A DNA stretch of 20,460 nucleotides from a virus. Each line of letters opens with the position of its first letter. The first letter of the stretch is position 1. The stretch spans positions 1-20,460 of IMG/VR virus record IMGVR_UViG_3300009034_000237, one strand, 5' to 3'. The notes under the pieces were generated by a model that did not search any database, had not been told where the DNA came from, and saw only the letters and a list, made by a program, of their open reading frames with translations. The position numbers and the translations under genes are program-made. Of this stretch, positions 15,195 to 20,460 are shown piece by piece.

Positions 15195-15347
15195 ATGAAG
15201 CTCGCAGAGAAGCTTATTGAAGCGGCAAAGAAGAAGAAGGCTGATCCCCAGTTTCGGAAAATGGTCTTTGATTCTGTGCGCAGGCACAAGGAGGAGGAAG
15301 AGAAGGAGAAGCAAAAGAAGCATTGGCATTGGTTGTCGAATTGGTAG
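15195..15347 (+). CDS. 50-aa highly charged protein
   Basis: ATG 15195 lies 12 nt after the conserved regulatory element, with GAGGAGA as a plausible ribosome binding site. The protein is almost entirely Lys/Glu-rich helix (AAKKKK; HKEEEEKEKQKK) ending in an aromatic HWHWLSNW tail. It is followed after 10 nt by the next gene. Function unknown. Confidence 0.5.
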   Translation: MKLAEKLIEAAKKKKADPQFRKMVFDSVRRHKEEEEKEKQKKHWHWLSNW

Positions 15348-15357
15348 AGGAGAGAGA

Positions 15358-15603
15358 ATGACGTTCTGGGAGAGAGTAGAGAGGTGTCAGCACAAGAATC
15401 TTTATCCTGATTACAGTGAGTTTGTCCCCTGTGGAACTCCGTATTGCTCAGGGGTAGAGGATCATTGTAAGGATTGTGGTGTCTTCATAACAGAATGCAA
15501 ATGTGGGTATTGTAATGGAATGTCTGGTTGGTCAAACAAACGTTGGGGACGACATTTTAGAAAACAGGCCATAAGAGGCAGAATGAAGGGAGGTGCAATG
15601 TGA
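15358..15603 (+). CDS. cysteine-rich zinc-binding-like protein, 81 aa
   Basis: The start was taken as ATG 15358 (GAGGAGAGAGA before it) because the open frame upstream is an arginine-rich shadow of the previous gene. Cysteines at 10, 25, 30, 37, 40, 47, 49 and 52, with histidines, include the cluster HCKDCGVFITECKCGYCNG. This would hold two zinc ions in a treble-clef or rubredoxin-like knuckle. The basic C-terminus (KRWGRHFRKQAIRGR) fits nucleic-acid binding. No family is recognised. Confidence 0.55.
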   Translation: MTFWERVERCQHKNLYPDYSEFVPCGTPYCSGVEDHCKDCGVFITECKCGYCNGMSGWSNKRWGRHFRKQAIRGRMKGGAM

Positions 15604-15908
15604 ACAAAAGGACGTTATCTGAGAAAGTATCCGATGAGATTGAGAAGAAGGACGAAGACGAGGTTGATTCCTATGGTCAGCTACTCATAGAAGTCAGGCG
15701 ATTTGTTGCTTCCTGTCCTTCTCATTGGAGGCTCGGCATGTATGAGGAGACACCGATGACGGCGGTAGTGTACCAGAGTGCTTATCACAATGTCCAAGCA
15801 AGGTTTAGAAAATCTGGATTTCACAGAGTGTACAGGGGATGGTTCAGGCATATATTATACGAAGATGAAGTATTGTGGAAGATGTTAGAAGGGAGGTTGA
15901 AAGAATGA
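15600..15908 (+). CDS. hypothetical 102-aa protein
   Basis: GTG 15600 overlaps the previous gene's stop (ATGTGA) and has GGGAGG six bases upstream, so it is a coupled start. The N-terminus is acidic/charged, followed by an aromatic region (HWRLGMYEE; FHRVYRGWFRHILYED). No motif recognised. Confidence 0.5.
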   Translation: MNKRTLSEKVSDEIEKKDEDEVDSYGQLLIEVRRFVASCPSHWRLGMYEETPMTAVVYQSAYHNVQARFRKSGFHRVYRGWFRHILYEDEVLWKMLEGRLKE

Positions 15909-16378
15909 AAGGTAAAGGATTGTTTTCCTGGATTGTCCCTATGACAGTAGGATGGATCGCTGCTCTGATATATGTTGGAGTTTTCGGGGGAGGGAGTCAA
16001 TGTGAGGGAGAAGATATTTCTGACTATGATAATGTTTATATGAAGGAAGGCTTTAGTTTTAGGAGCGGAAACAGCTTGCCAGTGGAGGAGGGCAAGGTTC
16101 TGGTGGAGTTGAAGATTTTCGATAGCGGCGAGGGGTATATTGTTGTTGGTGACAAGAGAGGCAAGTTGGCCTATTTTAATGTGCGGTTTGGTGTTAGAGT
16201 GAATGACTATTCCATCGGTGGATGTGAAGAAGGATATCGTCTTTGGTATCGGGAGCCTGGTGCTTATAGTTTTAGTTGGAAGGATGGTAAAACGGTTAGC
16301 GAGCCGATCTTCGACCTCCAACTTTTCGAGCCGCAGCCAGAGGAGAAGGATATTACGAAGGAGTTTCTGGGGGAATGA
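15905..16378 (+). CDS. single-pass membrane-anchored protein, 157 aa
   Basis: ATG 15905 overlaps the previous stop (ATGA) and has GGGAGG upstream. A short basic N-terminus (MKGKG) is followed by one hydrophobic helix at residues 6-27 (FSWIVPMTVGWIAALIYVG). The remaining ~125 residues are strand-rich and soluble, probably outside the cytoplasm. C33 is not in a lipobox (preceded by GSQ). Phage proteins of this design can alter the host envelope or block superinfection, but no such role is shown by the sequence. Confidence 0.6.
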   Translation: MKGKGLFSWIVPMTVGWIAALIYVGVFGGGSQCEGEDISDYDNVYMKEGFSFRSGNSLPVEEGKVLVELKIFDSGEGYIVVGDKRGKLAYFNVRFGVRVNDYSIGGCEEGYRLWYREPGAYSFSWKDGKTVSEPIFDLQLFEPQPEEKDITKEFLGE

Positions 16379-16713
16379 TGAATCTTGATGAGGGAACTCA
16401 CACGACTTTAGCAGAAGAGGATGACGAGCTTTTAACTTTTGAAAAGCTTGAGGAGGTTTGGGAGGGGCTGAGGGCATTTGAGGTAAAAATTCCATTTATT
16501 TTCTTTTCTGCGTTTTTTGTAGAAGATAGTCTTTATGGGGATGTGATTGATGGGATATTTGAGCGCTTGTTCCCTGCTTTTGATCTCTCTAAGCATAAAG
16601 GTTTTTTTGTTTCTGAAAAGCATCGAAAAGTTATTATGGATTTGATTGACGATAACTCTCTTTGGGGATCAAATTTGATAGTTGCTAAGATGGAAGACAT
16701 AAGGAGGGATTGA
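16375..16713 (+). CDS. hypothetical 112-aa acidic protein
   Basis: Two adjacent ATGs (16375 and 16378) overlap the previous stop; either may start. The protein is acidic at its N-terminus (TTLAEEDDELLTFEKLEE) with a hydrophobic, phenylalanine-rich middle (IPFIFFSAFFVED) that is probably a buried helix rather than a membrane span. Its last gene neighbour downstream is the terminase small subunit. Family unknown. Confidence 0.5.
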   Translation: MMNLDEGTHTTLAEEDDELLTFEKLEEVWEGLRAFEVKIPFIFFSAFFVEDSLYGDVIDGIFERLFPAFDLSKHKGFFVSEKHRKVIMDLIDDNSLWGSNLIVAKMEDIRRD

Positions 16714-16720
16714 GGGCAAA

Positions 16721-17572
16721 TTGGGCAAGCTAAAAGATAAAGTGGAAAGCCAGAAGGCCAGGTCGGGTCACAAAAAGCCGAGCAAGAAATGGCAGCTGGA
16801 CTCCGGTGAGGTTCGCGGCATCAAGTCTGAGGACGTGTGGCGAAAGCACTTCGATGAGAAGCAGTCCATAAAGGATATCGCGGAATCTTATGGCGTGTCG
16901 GTGGAGGCGATACATTATCACATTAGAAAGAAGACCAGGCTTCCGAAAGGTGTAAAGTCGGAGGACGTGTGGAGGATGCACTTCGATGAGGAAAAGCCTG
17001 CAAAGGAGATTGCTGCCTTCTACGGCGTGACGGTAGATGCGATAGGATACCACCTTCGCAAGCTGGACGACCTTTCTCGGGCGGCTAAGAAGAAGATAAA
17101 CAGGGGGAAAACGCTGAGGCTTCTCAGGAACAGGGAGTTGGTGGAAAGTAAGGGTTTGGAAGATCCAAGCGAGATTGGGAGAACTTTCGATGTATTTCTT
17201 GCGTTGTCGGATGCCAAAGAGATTGCTGAATCGGTTATAGACGAAGCTTATGATCACATAGACGAACAGAAAAGTCAGGATATACTTCTCCGCGCCGCTG
17301 GGGAGATTAGAAGGCAGGCAGAAGTTACGGCAGATCTTATAATGAAACTGGAGTTTTACAAGGACACAGAAGCAGCTCTGGACATGATCGTGAGCGTGAT
17401 CAGAGAGGAGTGCAATGAAGGAGTTGTCAGGAGGATACTCGACCGGCTCAAAATACGGGGAGGTACTCAGCCGGTTCCGCTCGAAGCTGTCGGGGGAGGT
17501 GGAGAAGCCGGAGGGAGCATCGAAGGCTTGGAGCAAGGAATTGGAGAAGGAGTTTCTGAGTCAGCCGATTGA
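16721..17572 (+). CDS. terminase small subunit-like protein with tandem HTH repeats
   Basis: A 283-aa DNA-binding protein directly upstream of the terminase ATPase, so probably the small terminase subunit that recognises packaging sites. It carries a duplicated unit at about residues 33-71 and 77-115, each reading SEDVW-x-HFDE followed by a helix-turn-helix (IKDIAESYGVSVEAIHYHI; AKEIAAFYGVTVDAIGYHL). A helical middle (about 140-245) fits an oligomerisation domain; the C-terminus is glycine-rich and overlaps the next gene by 158 nt. Start TTG 16721 with AGGAGGG 12 nt upstream. A transcription regulator is possible, but position favours TerS. Confidence 0.65.
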   Translation: MGKLKDKVESQKARSGHKKPSKKWQLDSGEVRGIKSEDVWRKHFDEKQSIKDIAESYGVSVEAIHYHIRKKTRLPKGVKSEDVWRMHFDEEKPAKEIAAFYGVTVDAIGYHLRKLDDLSRAAKKKINRGKTLRLLRNRELVESKGLEDPSEIGRTFDVFLALSDAKEIAESVIDEAYDHIDEQKSQDILLRAAGEIRRQAEVTADLIMKLEFYKDTEAALDMIVSVIREECNEGVVRRILDRLKIRGGTQPVPLEAVGGGGEAGGSIEGLEQGIGEGVSESAD

Positions 17573-18431
17573 GACGTTGATAGATGATCCTTACTTTCTG
17601 GGGAGAAAGGAGGATCTGTATCCGGCGCACAGGGACGATATTATTGAATTGTTTGCGAGGAAAGATGCGGGGGAAAGTCTGTACGTTTTTTTGGATACGG
17701 AGGCCATAGGCGCGGGAAAGACCTATAAGGCGGCAGTTATTTTATGGATACTTATATACAGATTACTATGTCGGACTAAGCCGCAGGAGTACTTAGGGTT
17801 GGATAGGGATTCTGTATTGTCATATATCTGCATGAGTAGAGATGAGAAAAAAGCGAAAAAAGTCACGTTCACAAAAATTATGTCATTTTTCGATTGTCAG
17901 TTCTTTAATGAGTATTTCCCTCCTGTGGTTGGCTTTAGACTTCTTCGGGAGTATGCTCAAGGAACAAGGAAATTTTATCCCTCTGAGATACGGTTTCCAA
18001 AAAATATAGTTCTTTTTCCTGGATCAGGGCAAGCTGCTTCTGCTCTTGGGTATGATTTGCTTGGAGGAATAGTTGACGAGACGAACTTTTTGGAATACAC
18101 TGAGCGAAGTAAAAAGCAGGCAAGTGATGATACTACGCATCTTTATGATGCTGCGGAGGACATGTTTCGCCACATAATTTCGCGGGTCGAAAGTCGGTTC
18201 ATGTATGGTGGAAAACTTCCTACGGAGTGTCTTTTAACTCTTATTTCTTCTCATCGTTACAAAAATGATTTTCTGGACAGGAAGATTAAGGAGTGCAAGG
18301 AAGGCAAAAATAAGCAAGCTATGTGGCGATGGCGAGCACTGTGGGAGGCAAAACCAAAGATGCATAAAAATCGTGTGATTTGGTCAGGAGAGGTTTTTTC
18401 GTTTGATACGGAAACGATGGAAGTTGTCTAA
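17415..18431 (+). CDS. terminase large subunit, ATPase part only (C-terminally truncated)
   Basis: The DNA-packaging motor ATPase: Walker A EAIGAGKT (96-103), Walker B LLGGIVDE with D221/E222, and the coupling motif LTLISSH (274-280). At 338 aa it lacks the C-terminal RNase H-like nuclease domain of typical TerL (usually 450-600 aa). The frame runs into the first array repeat and stops at its TAA (18429-18431), right after FSFDTETMEVV, a linker normally followed by more protein. The missing domain is not found later in this window. ATG 17415 has GGAG upstream; it overlaps the small-subunit gene by 158 nt. Likely truncated or split by the array/IscB insertion; the nuclease piece could lie beyond the window. 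Confidence 0.8.
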   Translation: MKELSGGYSTGSKYGEVLSRFRSKLSGEVEKPEGASKAWSKELEKEFLSQPIETLIDDPYFLGRKEDLYPAHRDDIIELFARKDAGESLYVFLDTEAIGAGKTYKAAVILWILIYRLLCRTKPQEYLGLDRDSVLSYICMSRDEKKAKKVTFTKIMSFFDCQFFNEYFPPVVGFRLLREYAQGTRKFYPSEIRFPKNIVLFPGSGQAASALGYDLLGGIVDETNFLEYTERSKKQASDDTTHLYDAAEDMFRHIISRVESRFMYGGKLPTECLLTLISSHRYKNDFLDRKIKECKEGKNKQAMWRWRALWEAKPKMHKNRVIWSGEVFSFDTETMEVV

Positions 18432-18607
18432 GTGCTAGTTGAGCCTCAACTACCATTACGACATCTTTAAGAGCTAAGGAGGTGAAGACGATGGACAGTC
18501 TAAGTGCTAGTTGAGCCTCAACTACCATTACGACCAACCATCCCGCTTCTGATCCCCTCATAAATAAACAGTCTAAGTGCTAGTTGAGCCTCAACTACCA
18601 TTACGAC
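18426..18607 (+). CRISPR. mini CRISPR-like array, three 37-bp repeats, two spacers
   Basis: Three identical 37-bp repeats at 18426-18462, 18498-18534 and 18571-18607 flank spacers of 35 bp (18463-18497) and 36 bp (18535-18570). Each repeat starts GTCTAAG and ends ATTACGAC, with an internal 8-bp palindrome TAGTTGAG-C-CTCAACTA. The spacers are unrelated to each other, except that both end in ACA next to the repeat. Repeat identity with near-constant spacing is the CRISPR signature, although two spacers is minimal. No cas1 or cas2 is in the window. The array runs straight into the omega RNA and iscB on the same strand, so spacers would sit 5' of repeats, as in Cas9/IscB guides. The first repeat contains the terL stop codon. 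Confidence 0.85.
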
Positions 18608-18814
18608 CGTTGTAATGGCGTTAGACCAGCCTAAGTCTTGAATAAAGACTACGTTATCTATGTCATGATACCTTTGGATGCTTCTCCAGTCTGAAGCCCT
18701 ATCGTCTGTTATTAAACAGTTCTGGGCACAGGAGCAGTGTAGCAGACATGAAAAGCATAGATAACATTGGCGAGGAGACCATAACCACCTTCGGGTGAGT
18801 TGGAGTAATCCAAA
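18571..18814 (+). ncRNA. omega RNA of IscB, including last repeat (scaffold)
   Basis: A non-coding stretch with nested stems immediately upstream of iscB, where the omega RNA lies in this family. Guide-proximal part: repeat 3 pairs with the next 20 nt, outer stem GTCTAA (18571-18576) with TTAGAC (18621-18626) and inner stem CCATTACG (18598-18605) with TGTAATGG (18611-18618). Next is the hairpin AGTCTT/AAGACT (18634-18650). A perfect 10-bp long-range stem, GTTATCTATG (18653-18662) with CATAGATAAC (18756-18765), encloses GTCTG/CAGAC, GCCC/GGGC and CTGTT/AACAG. A CACC-TTCG-GGTG hairpin ends just before the iscB start. The natural guide would be spacer 2. The 5' and 3' ends are not mapped. Confidence 0.85.
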
Positions 18815-20104
18815 ATGAGAGTTTTTGTATTGAGTAATACCAAGAAGCCGTTGATGCCGTGCAGCCCTGCTCGTGCACGCATATTATTAAAGGCGGGCAA
18901 GACTGCTGTGTATCGGAGACAACCGTTCACTGTTATTTTGAAATACCGGTCAGATGGGGATACTCAGCCGATCGAGTTCAAAGTTGATCCAGGAAGCAAA
19001 GTTACGGGCATAGCGTTGGTTGGGGTTTTTCCGAAACAGGGTAGAATAGTCCTCTGGGCAGCTAATTTGGAGCACAGGGGACAGGCGATTCGGTTGCGTC
19101 TCGGACGCCGCCGGATGCTGCGTAGAGGACGTAGAGGACGCAAGACTCGGTATCGCCCGCCGAGATTTCTGAACCGCACCAGGCCGAAAGGCTGGCTTCC
19201 GCCGTCTTTGAAGTCGAGAGTTGATAATGTTTCTCAATGGTATGGACGGATGTTGTTTTGTGTTCCTATCACTGAAACCCACGTGGAGACAGTGCGTTTC
19301 GATCTGCAAAAGATGGAGAATCCTGAGATTTTGGGAGTGGAATACCAGCAAGGGACTCTTTTGGGCTATGAATGCCGGGAATATGTTCTTGAGAAATGGG
19401 ATCGAAAATGTGCTTACTGTGGTGCAGAGCTTGTTCCGTTAGAAGTGGAGCACATTGCTCCCAGGAGCAAAGGTGGGTCGAATAGAGTTTCCAATTTGAC
19501 ACTGGCGTGTATTTCCTGTAATCAGGCAAAAGGGAATCGTTCAGTTGAGGATTTCTTGAAGGATAAGCCGGAAGTATTAAAGCGTATCCAAACTCAGGCT
19601 AAAGCTCCCCTGCGGGATGCCGCTGCCGTAAACGCAACTCGATATGCCATTGGGACAGAGTTGAAGGGCTATGGTCTGCCAACCTCGTTCTGGAGCGGAG
19701 GTAGAACGAAGATGAACCGGGTTGCACAGGGCTATGAGAAAGATCATTTTATGGATGCGGTTTGTGTTGGAGAGACAGGTGTCTCTGTTCATATTCCAAA
19801 TAATTTGAAACCTTTGCATATTAAGGCAACTGGGCAAGGAAAACATCAAGTAGTTCGGACGGATAAGCATGGTTTCCCTTGTGCAAAGGCTGGGAGAGTC
19901 AAGCGGGTTCATGGATTTCAAAGCGGGGATCTGGTTAAGTTGGTTCAGCCAAAGGGCAAATATGTAGGAACGTATTTTGGGCACTTGGCCGGTATTCGTA
20001 AATCTGGAAGCTTCGATGTGAAAACATTGTCAGGAAAGATTCCGGCTTCATGGAAACACTTCATATTGATTCAGCGTATGGATGGCTATGTTTACTCTAA
20101 GTAA
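18815..20104 (+). CDS. iscB: IscB RNA-guided DNA nuclease
   Basis: A complete 429-aa IscB. The PLMP domain is at the N-terminus (KKPLMPCSPARARILLKAGK), followed by RuvC-I KVDPGSKVTG (D58), an arginine-rich bridge helix (about 90-120), RuvC-II HVETVRFD (E158), an HNH domain with zinc cysteines C199, C202, C232, C235 and catalytic H213 in EVEHIAP, and RuvC-III KDHFMD (H311, D314). The C-terminal ~100 residues form the TAM-interacting region. All catalytic residues are present, so a double-strand-cutting nuclease is expected, guided by the adjacent omega RNA. There is no Cas9-like REC lobe and no TnpA transposase nearby. The start ATG 18815 has TTGGAG upstream. Unlike most IscBs it is attached to a CRISPR-like array, and it sits in a phage genome. 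Confidence 0.95.
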   Translation: MRVFVLSNTKKPLMPCSPARARILLKAGKTAVYRRQPFTVILKYRSDGDTQPIEFKVDPGSKVTGIALVGVFPKQGRIVLWAANLEHRGQAIRLRLGRRRMLRRGRRGRKTRYRPPRFLNRTRPKGWLPPSLKSRVDNVSQWYGRMLFCVPITETHVETVRFDLQKMENPEILGVEYQQGTLLGYECREYVLEKWDRKCAYCGAELVPLEVEHIAPRSKGGSNRVSNLTLACISCNQAKGNRSVEDFLKDKPEVLKRIQTQAKAPLRDAAAVNATRYAIGTELKGYGLPTSFWSGGRTKMNRVAQGYEKDHFMDAVCVGETGVSVHIPNNLKPLHIKATGQGKHQVVRTDKHGFPCAKAGRVKRVHGFQSGDLVKLVQPKGKYVGTYFGHLAGIRKSGSFDVKTLSGKIPASWKHFILIQRMDGYVYSK

Positions 20105-20117
20105 AAAGGAGAATCTA

Positions 20118-20456
20118 ATGAACATAGTAGAAAAGCTTGACTGCTTGGCCGAACTGAACTCAGAGATCGAGGCAATCGAGGCTCCACTGAGCAGTCAGAT
20201 TGATGCGCTGGCGAACCAGATGTTGGCCTTGTCCTCGGAGAAGAGGGAGCAAAGGGTGGGATTGGTGAAGTCTATTCAAAGCGATGTTCTCGAACTGAGG
20301 CAGACCATCCGAGGTGAGTTTCTCCAAGCGATATACCGAAAGGGTGTAGTTACTTGGGATGCTTCTGCTTTGCGGGAACATGCTATTGACCACCCTGAAA
20401 TTCTCGAACTGAAGAAGATGGGGAAGCCGAGCGTGCGGATAGCAGAGGTGAAATAA
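20118..20456 (+). CDS. coiled-coil phage protein, 112 aa
   Basis: ATG 20118 follows AAAAGGAG and starts 13 nt after iscB. Residues about 1-75 are heptad-like amphipathic helix (ELNSEIEAIEAPLSSQIDAL; QSDVLELRQTIR), then VTWDASALREHAIDHPEILELK with a basic end. The shape recalls small Gam-like or host-nuclease-inhibitor proteins of phages, but no signature proves it. It is not the missing terminase nuclease domain. Its stop overlaps an ATG at 20456 that begins a further gene cut off by the window edge. Confidence 0.6.
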   Translation: MNIVEKLDCLAELNSEIEAIEAPLSSQIDALANQMLALSSEKREQRVGLVKSIQSDVLELRQTIRGEFLQAIYRKGVVTWDASALREHAIDHPEILELKKMGKPSVRIAEVK

Positions 20457-20460
20457 TGGA

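Noticed and set aside
15217-15357. Arginine-rich N-terminal extension of the cysteine-rich protein
   Set aside because: It is an alternative frame of the 50-aa gene; ATG 15358 has its own ribosome binding site.
18319-18561. 80-aa minus-strand frame with an internal sequence repeat (VVMVVEAQLALR)
   Set aside because: The repeated peptide is only the array repeat read on the opposite strand.
18426-20104. Group I intron or IS200/IS605 insertion as full explanation of the terL interruption
   Set aside because: No TnpA, no convincing right-end hairpin after iscB, and the non-coding part is accounted for by array plus omega RNA; no intron core was recognised. A relict IS605-type origin remains possible.

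Overview
The window looks like the replication/recombination and packaging end of a tailed double-stranded DNA phage (or prophage-like genome) of a bacterium. All convincing genes lie on the + strand, are tightly packed with many ATGA/TGATG-type overlaps, and carry strong AGGAG-type ribosome binding sites. The content is typical phage: DnaB-type helicase, sliding clamp, family A DNA polymerase, ssDNA-binding protein, RecA-like recombinase, PDDEXK nuclease, RNA ligase, sigma-like factor and terminase subunits. No rRNA, tRNA or ribosomal-protein gene was seen. The host cannot be named from the sequence.

Layout. 1-828: C-terminal part of a DnaB-like helicase with an apparent frameshift. 833-1981: a 70-nt regulatory repeat followed by small genes and a sigma-like factor. 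2153-4423: DnaN-like clamp, a small protein and a ParB-like protein. 4542-10218: a DNA-modification and polymerase block, comprising a SNF2 helicase-DNA methyltransferase fusion, a small acidic protein and a roughly 1060-residue fusion of glycosyltransferase (TAGT-like), family 4 uracil-DNA glycosylase and DNA polymerase I. 10219-15086: small unknowns, a UvsY-like candidate, RNA ligase, SSB-like protein, PDDEXK nuclease, RecA-like recombinase and a 32-aa ORF. 15114-16713: the second copy of the 70-nt element and a run of small, cysteine-rich or membrane proteins. 16721-18431: terminase small subunit and a terminase large subunit that stops after its ATPase domain.

The most unusual part is 18426-20104. 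The terL reading frame runs into a three-repeat, two-spacer CRISPR-like array (identical 37-bp repeats). The array is followed directly by a structured non-coding RNA and a complete IscB, the RuvC/HNH RNA-guided nuclease ancestral to Cas9. The last repeat can base-pair with the sequence just after it. Spacer 2, repeat 3, an anti-repeat and the scaffold therefore read as one natural single-guide omega RNA, while the earlier repeats lack the anti-repeat. The terL stop codon lies inside repeat 1, so the element appears to have inserted into, or captured the end of, the packaging ATPase gene. No Cas1, Cas2 or TnpA is present in the window.

How the parts may work together (inference): the clamp, helicase, polymerase, SSB, recombinase and nuclease form a replication-recombination module. 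The methyltransferase and glycosyltransferase suggest modified phage DNA. The CRISPR-associated IscB could serve in competition with other phages or in guide-directed homing.
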